Assembly (NCBI GenBank): GCA_038198445.1
Contig: JBBPZZ010000122.1
Span: forward strand, 20,877-84,876
Reading direction: 5' to 3'
Source of the DNA: JACDDK01 sp038198445
GTDB taxonomy: Bacteria > Actinomycetota > Rubrobacteria > Rubrobacterales > Rubrobacteraceae
Length of the DNA: 64,000 nucleotides
Numbering within the stretch: position 1 is the stretch's first letter; each line of letters begins with the position of its first letter. Of the stretch, positions 44,474-52,927 are shown piece after piece. The notes under the pieces were generated by a model. The model searched no databases, had not been told where the DNA came from, and worked only from the letters and a program-made list of their open reading frames with translations. A program made the translations under genes and the position numbers.

Positions 44474-44479
44474 ATTGTA
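44474..44479 (-). promoter_or_regulatory. alaS: candidate -10 element of alaS, giving a leaderless mRNA
   Basis: TACAAT on the minus strand ends 8 nt before the alaS ATG, so the predicted transcript would begin at or within 2 nt of the start codon. No ribosome-binding site is present, which agrees. The -35 side is weak. Confidence 0.4.
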
Positions 44480-44498
44480 CTTTGATGCGTAGCGTTTT

Positions 44499-45305
44499 CT
44501 AGTGGCCGTTCTCGTTCTCCATCTCGCCCAGCCTCTGTCGAAGGTCTTCCACGGCGCGGCGGAGCAGGCGGGAGACGTGCATCTGGCTCACGCCGATGTG
44601 GTCGGCGATCTCGGTCTGCGTCTTGCCTTCGTTGAAGCGCAGCTTGAGTATCTGTTGTTGCTGGACTTTCAGGCCGCTGATGGCGGACTGGAGCAGGATC
44701 TTGTCTTCGAGCCCTTCTATAGGCTGGTTGTGGTCTGATTGAAGGTCTATGATCGTATCGCCGTCGGCGTCGTTCTGGTTGACGGGCGTATCGAGGCTCA
44801 TCGTATTGTAGGCGCGGCCGAGCGTGAGAGCCTCGGCGACGCTCTCTTCATCGGCTTTGAGGGCCCTCGAAAGCTCCTGGATGGATGGAGATCGCCCGGT
44901 CCTTATAGTTTCATCACGGATGGCTTCCTTGGCGGACTGGCGCAGTTCCTGCAGGCCGCGAGGGACGCGCATCGACCAGCCTTTGTCGCGGAAGTAGCGT
45001 TTGATCTCACCGAGGATATTCGGGGTCGCGTAGGTCGAGAACTCTATGTTGCGGTCCACGTCAAAGCGGTCGACGGCTTTGATGAGTCCGACCGAGGCTA
45101 CCTGCATGAGGTCATCCAGCGGCTCGCCACGTCCGGCGAACTTGCGCGCCAGGAACTCGGAGAGCGGCATCTGCTCCTGGATCACCTGCTCGCGCGCCCG
45201 CTTGTCGCCGTGTTTGTGGTAGCGGACGAGCAGACGCCGCGTGCGGGCCTTGTCCGGTCGCCGGTAGCGTTGTCTCACGAGACTAGTTCCACCACCGTGC
45301 GCCAT
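44499..45305 (-). CDS. SigB/SigF-type alternative sigma factor
   Basis: Stress or development-type sigma factor, 268 aa. Region 2: DDLMQVASVGLIKAVDRFDVDRNIEFS and ILGEIKRYFRDKGW; region 3 begins VPRGLQELRQSAKEA; region 4: ILKLRFNEGKTQTEIADHIGVSQMHVSRLLRRA. The ATG at 45305 has GGAGAG six bases upstream; a GTG at 45278 would overlap the upstream stop as GTGA. The upstream gene looks like a degenerate RsbW-type anti-sigma factor, and the coding overlap suggests coupled expression. Confidence 0.9.
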   Translation of the reverse strand: MAHGGGTSLVRQRYRRPDKARTRRLLVRYHKHGDKRAREQVIQEQMPLSEFLARKFAGRGEPLDDLMQVASVGLIKAVDRFDVDRNIEFSTYATPNILGEIKRYFRDKGWSMRVPRGLQELRQSAKEAIRDETIRTGRSPSIQELSRALKADEESVAEALTLGRAYNTMSLDTPVNQNDADGDTIIDLQSDHNQPIEGLEDKILLQSAISGLKVQQQQILKLRFNEGKTQTEIADHIGVSQMHVSRLLRRAVEDLRQRLGEMENENGH

Positions 45306-45562
45306 CCAGGCTCTCCATCTACCATATCCGAGCGGTCCTCGATCTCGGCGACCACGCGATCATCTTGAAAGAAGAACCGGTAGACCATCGGCTCATCGTC
45401 GCCGTGTAGGCTCTCCAGAACCTCGACGGCCTCATCCAGACCACCGACCCCAACCTTCGCCCGCGCCGCCATCCCGGCGAGCACGAGCCCGACGCAAGAG
45501 CGCATCTCCGCTATCGGAGGTACCGTTAGATACGCGTATTCCGCGGATGCGCCTGTCTCCAA
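45275..45562 (-). CDS. small RsbW-like protein, probable degenerate anti-sigma factor
   Basis: A 95-aa protein of unproven function. Its layout resembles a trimmed RsbW/SpoIIAB kinase fold: a strand and helix (YLTVPPIAEMRSCVGLVLAG), a helix where RsbW carries its N-box (LDEAVEVLESLH, residues 42-53), then two strands and an ED pair (RFFFQDDRVVAEIEDRS). The N-box Asn and the Gly-rich ATP lid are absent, so it should not bind ATP. Overlap with the following sigma gene by 31 nt argues for a regulatory link. The family assignment is inference. Confidence 0.55.
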   Translation of the reverse strand: METGASAEYAYLTVPPIAEMRSCVGLVLAGMAARAKVGVGGLDEAVEVLESLHGDDEPMVYRFFFQDDRVVAEIEDRSDMVDGEPGWRTVVELVS

Positions 45563-45589
45563 AAGATCCCCTTCTCCTCTAATTATTGG

Positions 45590-45934
45590 CTATTCTCCCA
45601 ACCTGGGCAACGGACGTGTCGCGTCAGGGTCGGCCGTTGGCTCAACCGTACCGTCAGACGCCGCGTCCGCATCATCCACGGCAGGGTCAGAGGCTATGCC
45701 ACGGGCGGCGTGCGCCCCGCCGCCGTGCTGCTCCAGGTCCTTCAGGATCTCCGCCCGCCGGTTCGACGAAGCCTCCCTGGCCGCCGAGACCGCGTCACCG
45801 AAGCGCCGCCGAACCGCAACGGGAAGGTCCCGCGCCGCCTTAGGGAGCTGCTTGCGGAACTCCTCGTTCGTCGCGTAGACGGTTCCTACGACGCCGAGCA
45901 CCGCTCCGGTTACGACTCTGCCCCATCCAGCCAC
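45590..45934 (-). CDS. hypothetical protein with N-terminal hydrophobic helix
   Basis: Unrecognised protein of 114 aa. Residues 2-22 are a glycine-rich hydrophobic helix (GWGRVVTGAVLGVVGTVYAT), then a basic helical stretch (KQLPKAARDLPVAVRRRFGDA) and an acidic, low-complexity C-terminus. The shape recalls YtxH-like membrane proteins. GTG start with AGGAGGG upstream, 3 nt after the DUF948-like gene, so the two are cotranscribed. Confidence 0.7.
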   Translation of the reverse strand: MAGWGRVVTGAVLGVVGTVYATNEEFRKQLPKAARDLPVAVRRRFGDAVSAAREASSNRRAEILKDLEQHGGGAHAARGIASDPAVDDADAASDGTVEPTADPDATRPLPRLGE

Positions 45935-45937
45935 CAG

Positions 45938-46318
45938 CTATCCCTCCTCCCCGGTATTCTTTTTGCCGCCCAGGAAGGTACTGATGCCGCGCGATAACCC
46001 GGCGGTGGCGGACGAAGCCTTGATGACACCGCCGCGCACGCCGCGCGTTATGACCGTAGTGGTCTGATCCAACTCGCCGGTGATTCCTGCGACATCTCCA
46101 ACCGCCGTGTCGAGCTGAGAGAGCTGGCTGTTGATGTTGTCTACCGTAACGTGAGTCTTGCCGAGAAGCGGCACGACCTGCTCCGAGACTTCCTTGATCG
46201 TCTGTTCGGTTGTGGAGAAGATCCTGGCGAGCCTGAGCAACATCCAGGCCAGCACGAAGAACGCGACCGCTATCCCCGCGAATAGGAACCCTTTCATCAA
46301 CTCTATAAAAACGTCCAA
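45938..46318 (-). CDS. DUF948-like membrane-anchored protein
   Basis: 126 aa with one N-terminal membrane segment (FLFAGIAVAFFVLAWMLLRL, about 11-30) and a helical region of heptad-like repeats (TTEQTIKEVSEQVVPLLGKT, NINSQLSQLDTAVGDVAGI). That fits DUF948, a family often paired with YtxH-like proteins as here. Function is unknown; a role in the general stress response has been suggested for such pairs, in keeping with the sigma gene just downstream. Confidence 0.75.
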   Translation of the reverse strand: MDVFIELMKGFLFAGIAVAFFVLAWMLLRLARIFSTTEQTIKEVSEQVVPLLGKTHVTVDNINSQLSQLDTAVGDVAGITGELDQTTTVITRGVRGGVIKASSATAGLSRGISTFLGGKKNTGEEG

Positions 46319-46357
46319 ACCTTCCGCACCTCCAACCAGAATGACCAGACTATCAGT

Positions 46358-47854
46358 TTATATAGCCGATCCGTACTCCGCCACAGCATCCGGTTCCACA
46401 TGCCGGGCTACCACACCGCCGCCTACTACTCTCTGTCCGTCAGCAGTGTAGAAAACCGCCGACTGGCCGGGTGCCACGCCCACGACCGGCTCTTCGAGAC
46501 GCGCCACCCACCGCCCGTCTCCGGCGTCCTCGATCTCGCACGGCACCGGCGAGCTGTTGTAGCGCACCTGCACCGAGCATGATTCCCGAGGCTCCAGGAA
46601 CCAGTTCATGCCACCCACAAGGACTTCCCGCACTTCCAGGTCGCGCCGCCGTCCAACGACGACCTGGTTCGTCCGGGGACGCACGTCGGTTACATAGAGC
46701 GGCGTCGGCGCGGAGACGCCTATACCCCGCCGCTGGCCGATGGTGAAGTCCACCACCCCGGCGTGCCGCCCGAGAACCTTTCCGCCGCCGTCAAGGATCT
46801 CTCCGGGTTCGGCTTCGACGCTCTTACGGACGAACTTCCGGTAGTTGCCGTCAGGGATGAAGCAGATGTCCTGGCTCTCGGGGGTATAGGCGACGGCGAG
46901 CCCGCTGTCTTCGGCGATCTTCCGCACCTCCGTCTTTCGGTACTCGCCGAGCGGAAAGACCGTCCGCGCGAGTAGCTCCTTCGGCATCGGCCATAGCACG
47001 TAGGTCTGGTCCTTGCTCTCATCCACCGGGCGGGCCAGAGACGGGCCTTCGGCGACCCGTGCGTAATGCCCGGTCGCGACGTGATCGAAGCCGAGCCTGT
47101 CAGCCAGGAAGGCCGCCGCGTGGAACTTGACGTGCGCGTTACACGCGACGCACGGATTGGGCGTCCGTCCCGCCTCGTAAGAACCAACGAAGTCTTTCAT
47201 CACCCGACGGTTGAACAGTTCCTTGAGGTTGAGCGTGAAGTGCGGCAAGCCCAGGCGATGCGCGGTGTCACGGGCGAAGAGGACCGTATCCGGCGAGCAG
47301 CACGAGCGGCTCCCCTTCTCCCCATCGTGCAGACGGAAGGTCACGGCGGCCACCTCGTAGCCCGCCTCCTTGAGCAGCAGCGCCGTAACCGCGGAGTCAA
47401 CCCCGCCGCTCATCGCCGCCACGACGCTCTTCGAAGCGCCTTCCCCTCCGCGACCCTCGTATCCGTCGCCGAGCAGCGCATCGGCGTCGTGGTTCAGGTA
47501 GTCTTCGAAAGCCTTGTGCAGAGCGTCCAGCACGAGTGTGAGGGCGTGATCCTTGCCGTCCGGTAGTGGTCCGCCCAGGGCGTCTTCCAGGTCCTGCTTC
47601 GAGATCCGGGCCGCGTCGAGCAGGTGCTCGCCGTTGATCTTCTCCGCGAGCGCGGAACCGGCCGCGATACACGCGGCGCACCCGTAGACCTTGTAGCGCG
47701 CTTCCTCGACCACGTTATCTACTACACGGACCGAGAAGCGGGCAATATCGCCGCAGGCGGCGTCTCCCGACTCGCCAGAGCCATCGGGGGAGTCGAGTTC
47801 CCCGACGTACCTGGGTCGGACGAGATGATCTACTACCTGTGGTCTGTACGCCAA
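46358..47854 (-). CDS. mnmA: IscU-MnmA fusion: Fe-S scaffold domain + tRNA 2-thiouridylase
   Basis: One 498-aa protein with two modules. Residues 1-125 are an IscU/NifU-N scaffold domain (VVDHLVRPRYVGEL, AACGD with Cys34, YKVYGCAAC with Cys59 and Cys62). The third scaffold Cys, normally after His near residue 103, is Ala104 (DHAL). Residues 140-498 are MnmA, which thiolates U34 of tRNAs: P-loop SGGVDSAV at 149-156, CCS at 185, NPCVACN with Cys235 and Cys238, and catalytic Cys331 in SQDICF. TTG start with a strong GGAGG; no good internal start, so both parts are made as one chain. It follows iscS by 25 nt. Confidence 0.93.
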   Translation of the reverse strand: MAYRPQVVDHLVRPRYVGELDSPDGSGESGDAACGDIARFSVRVVDNVVEEARYKVYGCAACIAAGSALAEKINGEHLLDAARISKQDLEDALGGPLPDGKDHALTLVLDALHKAFEDYLNHDADALLGDGYEGRGGEGASKSVVAAMSGGVDSAVTALLLKEAGYEVAAVTFRLHDGEKGSRSCCSPDTVLFARDTAHRLGLPHFTLNLKELFNRRVMKDFVGSYEAGRTPNPCVACNAHVKFHAAAFLADRLGFDHVATGHYARVAEGPSLARPVDESKDQTYVLWPMPKELLARTVFPLGEYRKTEVRKIAEDSGLAVAYTPESQDICFIPDGNYRKFVRKSVEAEPGEILDGGGKVLGRHAGVVDFTIGQRRGIGVSAPTPLYVTDVRPRTNQVVVGRRRDLEVREVLVGGMNWFLEPRESCSVQVRYNSSPVPCEIEDAGDGRWVARLEEPVVGVAPGQSAVFYTADGQRVVGGGVVARHVEPDAVAEYGSAI

Positions 47855-47879
47855 GAATTATCCTCCGGTTTCTTAAGCT

Positions 47880-49037
47880 TCAGTTCGTGTAGAGTGGCGA
47901 GAGTTCGCGCAGTTGCTCGACGGCCCCCGAGAACGCCTCAATAAAGCCGCCGATTTCCTCCGCCGTATTGTCTTTGCCTACGGTGATCCTGACCGCCGAG
48001 AACGCCTCGCGCTCGCTCTGGCCCATCGCGAGCAGCACCGGCGAGGCCTTGTGACCACCCGAAGCGCAGGCGGAGCCGCTGCCGATCTCAAACCCCAGGG
48101 CGTCACATAAAAGCACCAGACCCTCCGCCTCAACGCCTTCCACCCGCAGGTGCGCGTTGTTGGTGAGCCGCCGCTCGGAATGCCCATTCAAATGCACGCC
48201 CGAGATCCCGGCGAGCCCGTTCAAAATCTGGTCTCTAAGCTCCGACTCATGACGCGCCCGCTCCTCTAGTTCTTCACCGGCGAGCCTGGCCGCCGCCCCG
48301 AGGCCGACGACTCCCGCCACGTTCTCCGTGCCACTCCTCAGGCCACGCTCCTGGCCGCCGCCGTGGATCACCGGATCGACCTCAACTCCCTCCCGCACGT
48401 AGAGGACACCCACACCCTGCGGCCCGTACAGCTTGTGACCCGAGATCGCCAGCGTAGACATGGGCACTTCTCCCACACTGATTGGGACTCTGCCAGCGGC
48501 CTGAACCGCATCGGCGTGGTACGGCACGTCCCGCTCCGCGCAGATCTCCGCGAGTTCACTAACCGGCTGAACGGCGCCGACCTCGTTGTTCGCCCACATC
48601 ACCGCCGCAACAGCGGTATCCGGGCGCAGGGCTTCGGCGAGCTGGCCGGGGTCTACAATCCCCGCCGCATCAACGTCCAACCACGAAACTTCGTAGCCGG
48701 AAGCCTCCAGGTGAAGCGCGGACTTCCGGATGGCGGCGTGCTCCACCTTCGAGACGACGACGTGCCGCTTCTCTGGGTTCGCCGAGGCGAGTCCGAGCAG
48801 GGCGAGGTTATCCGACTCGGTGCCTCCGCCGGTGAAGATGATCTCCTCCGGCGACGCTCCCAGAAAATCAGCCACGGACTCACGCGCCTCTTCCACGGCG
48901 TCCCTGGCGGAAGCTCCCGACGCGTGCAGTGATGAAGCGTTACCGCGAGGCCCTCGCAGATACGGGAGCATGGCTTCGAGGACTCTATGGTCAAGAGGGG
49001 TTGTGGCGGCGTTGTCCAGGTATATGGGATTCGTCAT
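47880..49037 (-). CDS. iscS: cysteine desulfurase (IscS/NifS family)
   Basis: PLP enzyme that takes sulfur from cysteine and passes it on as persulfide. Begins IYLDNAATTPLD, PLP lysine in SGHKLYGPQGVG, active Cys in GSGSACASGG. 385 aa. Directly upstream of the IscU-MnmA fusion, so it is the likely sulfur donor for tRNA thiolation and perhaps for cluster assembly on the fused scaffold. Confidence 0.95.
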   Translation of the reverse strand: MTNPIYLDNAATTPLDHRVLEAMLPYLRGPRGNASSLHASGASARDAVEEARESVADFLGASPEEIIFTGGGTESDNLALLGLASANPEKRHVVVSKVEHAAIRKSALHLEASGYEVSWLDVDAAGIVDPGQLAEALRPDTAVAAVMWANNEVGAVQPVSELAEICAERDVPYHADAVQAAGRVPISVGEVPMSTLAISGHKLYGPQGVGVLYVREGVEVDPVIHGGGQERGLRSGTENVAGVVGLGAAARLAGEELEERARHESELRDQILNGLAGISGVHLNGHSERRLTNNAHLRVEGVEAEGLVLLCDALGFEIGSGSACASGGHKASPVLLAMGQSEREAFSAVRITVGKDNTAEEIGGFIEAFSGAVEQLRELSPLYTN

Positions 49038-49046
49038 TACGCCGTT

Positions 49047-49052
49047 AGTTTA
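49047..49052 (-). promoter_or_regulatory. candidate -10 element of iscS-mnmA
   Basis: TAAACT on the minus strand, 9 nt before the iscS ATG, with no ribosome-binding site in between. Predicted transcript is leaderless or has a leader of about 2 nt. No good -35. Confidence 0.3.
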
Positions 49053-49088
49053 ACGTAAGAAAGGGAAATTGCAGCCAGATTCTCGCGG

Positions 49089-50084
49089 TTATACGACGAT
49101 CGTGTCCGCTACCGCGCCGCCCGAGTCGAGGAGGGCTATTTGATCTCCTGGGGCGAGACCGAGTCCGTCGCCGCCCTGGAAGGTCCCGGCCACTTTCTTG
49201 CCGTCGGCATCCACGACGTCCGGCGTGCGGCCGACCGAGACGGTCTCGCCAGGCTGGACCATGATCCCATCCTTCACCAGGACAGTCTTCGAGTCCGGGT
49301 TGACATCGCCGGTATTGGGATCCAACGTGCGAAGACTAAAACCCTGGAGATTAATTGGGTTGGGGCTCCGGTTCTTGACGGTTATGTACTCGATGCCTCC
49401 CCCGCTCTTAGTAAGGTCTAACTGTTCCAGGGTAACGTTCGTGTCGCTCGTGTCGTTCTCCACCTGAACCGCCGAAAGATCAAAGAGCGCCTGGTTGATG
49501 ACCGGACGCGGCACATATCCCTGGAAGAGGTTTTTGATCAGGTACCCATCACCGTTGGACGCGGGAGCTAGGGTCGCAAAGAAGGGCGTAAGCCCGACAC
49601 CTAGCTGAGTCGCGAGAGTTCCGTATTGTCCCGCCTGTAGCTTCGCCCCATCGGCCCCGGCTCCCGGATCGTCAATATCGTAGTTGAAGAACTTGATCGT
49701 CGGATACTGAGAGCGCAGAGACTCGATGGAATCATTCATCTTCCGATCCGCCACGAGTCCCTGAGGGTAAAACGGGTCCTGCTGATTGGTCTTATCGAAC
49801 TGCACCGTTATCAGGGACCGCTGCTGATAAGCGGTCTTGAAGTCCGACGGGACAGGTTGATCCAAGTTCAAACTCAACGGCCTGTCCTTGATCGTCTCGG
49901 CCTGCCCGGACCCGACCGTGGTTCCGCCGGCGGCCGTCGCCGCCGCGGCCGCCGTGGTAACCGGAGGCGGAGGCGTCGACTCCTCACCGCTACCTCCACA
50001 ACCCGCGAAGAGGAGGACGGTAAGGACGAGCGTTAGAAACAGCCCGATTCGTACAGGAAAACCCTCGAACCCGTCTTCTCGGAT
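49089..50084 (-). CDS. lipoprotein with thioredoxin-like fold and lamin-tail domain (ATC start)
   Basis: The frame continues upstream of the first TTG (49877) as one coherent protein: a positively charged start, hydrophobic core LFLTLVLTVLLF and lipobox FAGC-G, then a low-complexity Thr/Ala/Pro linker. The only start matching the AGGAGAG ribosome-binding site is an ATC at 50084; there is no ATG, GTG or TTG in this stretch. That gives 331 aa. Mature part: a thioredoxin-like domain (RSLITVQFDKTNQQDPFYPQ, IKFFNYDIDDPG) without a CxxC, then a lamin-tail domain (IEYITVKNRSPNPINLQGFS, AVADTIVV). Cell-surface location is inferred; function unknown. Confidence 0.78.
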   Translation of the reverse strand: MREDGFEGFPVRIGLFLTLVLTVLLFAGCGGSGEESTPPPPVTTAAAAATAAGGTTVGSGQAETIKDRPLSLNLDQPVPSDFKTAYQQRSLITVQFDKTNQQDPFYPQGLVADRKMNDSIESLRSQYPTIKFFNYDIDDPGAGADGAKLQAGQYGTLATQLGVGLTPFFATLAPASNGDGYLIKNLFQGYVPRPVINQALFDLSAVQVENDTSDTNVTLEQLDLTKSGGGIEYITVKNRSPNPINLQGFSLRTLDPNTGDVNPDSKTVLVKDGIMVQPGETVSVGRTPDVVDADGKKVAGTFQGGDGLGLAPGDQIALLDSGGAVADTIVV

Positions 50085-50281
50085 AAACTTCTCTCCTCTA
50101 CAAGCTAACGCAGAGCCTCATATATCGCACGCGCTCCCGCCCTAGACCAGTGCTAAGTTATCATGGGCGTGAAAAGCGTGCAATCAGTATGTCAAGATCT
50201 GAAATGCGCTGCCTGAAGCGGTTTGTTCTACCATGTGCGAAACGCGCACTCATACTATGCCGGCAGAGAGGAGCTTCACCT

Positions 50282-52090
50282 TTGAATCCGAGAGGACAAG
50301 AACCCACCAACCCTTACAGGACCCACAATGCGGGAGAGCTTCGCGCAGGAGACATTGGGACGCGCGCGCGTCTCGCCGGCTGGGTACATCGGCGGCGGGA
50401 TCACGGCGGACTCATTTTCATAGACCTGCGCGACCGCTGGGGATTGACCCAGATAACCTTCGACCCGGCGAAATCCGAGATATTCTCCAGCGCCGAGCAG
50501 CTACGTCCCGAATGGTCCATCTCGGTCGAGGGAGAGGTGATCCGCCGCCCCGAAGGCAACGAGAACCCGGACCTCCCGACCGGAGAGATCGAGGTAGACG
50601 CCGCTGAACTCCGCGTGCTGAATACCTCGGAGACTCCGCCTTTCGAGATCGACCGCGAGCGCCCCGTCGACGAGATGCTCCGCCTGAAGTACCGTTACCT
50701 GGACCTTCGCCGGCAGAGGATGCGGGAGAACGTCATCTTCCGGCACCGCGTCGTCAAACACATCCGCGACTTCCTCACCGAGCGCGACTTCATCGAGGTC
50801 GAAACTCCCCTTCTAACGGCCTCCAGCCCGGAAGGCGCCCGTGACTACCTGGTTCCGGCCCGCCTTTACCCAGGCCAGTTCTACGCGCTTCCCCAGTCAC
50901 CCCAGCAATTCAAGCAACTTTTAATGGTGGCGGGCTTCGAACGTTACTTCCAGATAGCCCGAGCCCTGCGCGACGAGGACCAGCGGGGCGACCGGCAGCC
51001 CGAGCATACCCAGCTTGATCTGGAGATGAGCTACACGACGCAGGGTGAGATCCTTGCCCTGATCGAAGCTCTTTATATAGAGATAGTCGAAAACCTCACA
51101 GAGAAGAAGCTCCTGGCGAAACCTTTTCCACGCCTCTCCTACGCTGAATCCATGAACCGGTTCGGCACCGATAAACCAGACCTCCGGTTCGGGATGGAGC
51201 TAAAAGATGTCTCGGATGTCGTCAAGACTTCCGAATTCAAGGTGTTCCGGGGCGCGGTCGAGTCCGGCGGCTCTGTGCGCGCCATTGCCGTTGGGGATCT
51301 CGGCGACCTCTCCCGGCGAGAGATAGATGACTTGACGGCCGTTGCGGCAAACGGCGGAGCGCGCGGCCTCGCATACCTCCGCGTTACGGAAGATGGTCTC
51401 AGTAGCCCCATCGCAAAGTTCTTCTCATCCGAGGACCTGAATGCGCTGCGCGAGACGACGGGCGCCGGGACAGGCGACTATATATTCTTCGTGGCTGACA
51501 AGGACCCGGTCGTCTTCGAGAGCCTCAACCGGCTGCGGCTCCATTTCCGGGACAGGCTGGGGCTCGCCGACCCGGACGTCCTGGGACTCTGCTGGGTTAC
51601 GGATTTCCCGCTCTTCGAGTGGAACGAGGACGAGAAGCGCATAGAGCCGATGCATCACATGTTCACCATGCCGCGCGAGGAAGACGTGCCGCTGCTCGAC
51701 TCGGACCCGTTGAAGGTCATCGGCCAGCTCTACGACCTGGTCGCCAACGGGACGGAGCTGGCTTCGGGCAGCATCCGGATACATCGTCCCGACCTGCAGC
51801 AAAAAGTGTTCTCCACCATCGGGATCGAACCCGATGAAGCCGAGCGGCGCTTCGGGGCGATGCTGACGGCCTTCCGCTACGGCGCGCCGCCGCATGGAGG
51901 TATAGCTCCGGGGATAGACCGTCTAATTATGGTGCTCAGGGACGAACCTAACATCCGCGAGGTCATGGCCTTCCCCAAGACCCAGGCCGCCCGCGACGAG
52001 ATGATGAACGCTCCCGGCCCCGTCGCCGAGGAACAGCTAAAGGAGCTTAACATCAGCGTTCGTTCGGGGCGCCAGAGCCATTCGCAATGA
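50282..52090 (+). CDS. aspS: aspartyl-tRNA synthetase
   Basis: AspRS, bacterial type of 602 aa: OB-fold anticodon domain (GWVHRRRDHGGLIFIDLRD), class II motifs (FIEVETPLLTASSPEGARD, ALPQSPQQFKQ, DEDQRGDRQPEHTQLD), a GAD insertion domain, and the C-terminal GIAPGIDRLIM. The frame is open 44 codons further upstream but homology starts near the TTG at 50282, which follows AGAGGAG at 8 bases. Usually paired with hisS; here about 5 kb of other genes lies between them. Confidence 0.96.
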   Translation: MNPRGQEPTNPYRTHNAGELRAGDIGTRARLAGWVHRRRDHGGLIFIDLRDRWGLTQITFDPAKSEIFSSAEQLRPEWSISVEGEVIRRPEGNENPDLPTGEIEVDAAELRVLNTSETPPFEIDRERPVDEMLRLKYRYLDLRRQRMRENVIFRHRVVKHIRDFLTERDFIEVETPLLTASSPEGARDYLVPARLYPGQFYALPQSPQQFKQLLMVAGFERYFQIARALRDEDQRGDRQPEHTQLDLEMSYTTQGEILALIEALYIEIVENLTEKKLLAKPFPRLSYAESMNRFGTDKPDLRFGMELKDVSDVVKTSEFKVFRGAVESGGSVRAIAVGDLGDLSRREIDDLTAVAANGGARGLAYLRVTEDGLSSPIAKFFSSEDLNALRETTGAGTGDYIFFVADKDPVVFESLNRLRLHFRDRLGLADPDVLGLCWVTDFPLFEWNEDEKRIEPMHHMFTMPREEDVPLLDSDPLKVIGQLYDLVANGTELASGSIRIHRPDLQQKVFSTIGIEPDEAERRFGAMLTAFRYGAPPHGGIAPGIDRLIMVLRDEPNIREVMAFPKTQAARDEMMNAPGPVAEEQLKELNISVRSGRQSHSQ

Positions 52091-52282
52091 AAGCATTATC
52101 TCCGGCGTTTGGTGTGGTCCCGCGAAACCGCGATGATTGACACGAGGCCGCCGCGGCATCGTAAGACACAACGCATCGTTGCCCCGCAACCGCATGCTAG
52201 CATCTCCGGGTATTTGACCGGGTAGCCGCCGCGGGCGCGGTAGTGTGAAAACTGGTTGGTTCGGACACAATGGAGGCTGGCA

Positions 52283-52927
52283 ATGGACAACCGCGCAGAC
52301 GTAACCGATCAAGCAAAGCCCCGCGTGTCGCTGACCTTCGACGACGGCCCGGACCCTATCTGGACTGCGCGCGTTCTGGAGGCGTTGCGAGGCGCCCGTG
52401 CGCGGGCCACGTTCTTCGTGGTCGCGCCGAGGGCCAGGGAGTTTCCTGGCTTGATCTCGGAGATGCGCCAGGCCGGGCACGCCGTGGAACTACACTGCGC
52501 GCATCACGTCCGGCACACGGAGTTGACCCGCGAGGAGATCGAAGCCGACACGCGCGACGGCCTGGCGAACCTCGAACAGCTTGAAACCCGTCCCCGGCTC
52601 TGGCGTCCTCCCTGGGGCATCCTCTCCCCCTGGACGGAACCCGTCGCGGAGGAGTTCGGGCTGCGGCTCGCGCTCTGGACCATAGACACTCACGACTGGC
52701 GTGGTGACCCGGCGTCCGAGATGCTAAAGAGCGTGGAAACGACGTTGGCGCCCGGCTCGACTATCCTCCTTCACGACGGACTGGGTCCCGGCGCGCTGCG
52801 TTCGGGATGCGAGGAGACCGTAGCCGTTATCGGCGAGCTTGTAGAGAGCATTCGCGCCCTGGGTTGCGAGCCCGCGCCGATGACTGTACAAGATGCCGTT
52901 CCGGTGCCAGAAAGGACGGGGGCGTGA
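52283..52927 (+). CDS. NodB-like polysaccharide deacetylase (CE4)
   Basis: Carbohydrate esterase family 4, 214 aa, removes N- or O-acetyl groups from sugars using a metal. Motif 1 TFDDGPDP near residue 20, motif 2 a His-rich segment (ELHCAHHVRH), motif 3 RPPWG, motif 5 ILLHDG. No signal peptide, so it should act in the cytoplasm, like NodB and unlike cell-wall deacetylases. ATG with GGAGG six bases upstream. First of five genes joined by 4-nt overlaps; the 192-nt gap after aspS holds no clear promoter or RNA. Confidence 0.9.
   Translation: MDNRADVTDQAKPRVSLTFDDGPDPIWTARVLEALRGARARATFFVVAPRAREFPGLISEMRQAGHAVELHCAHHVRHTELTREEIEADTRDGLANLEQLETRPRLWRPPWGILSPWTEPVAEEFGLRLALWTIDTHDWRGDPASEMLKSVETTLAPGSTILLHDGLGPGALRSGCEETVAVIGELVESIRALGCEPAPMTVQDAVPVPERTGA

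Noticed and set aside
50085..50281. A T-box or other tRNA-sensing leader before aspS.
   Set aside because: I found no T-box sequence or antiterminator; only a 5-bp GTGCG/CGCAC hairpin that is too small to interpret.
52137..52167. A perfect TTGACA downstream of aspS as promoter of the Nod-like operon.
   Set aside because: The only -10 candidate (TAAGAC) is at 19 bp and matches poorly; it lies 140 nt before the first gene. Possible, but not supported enough to annotate.
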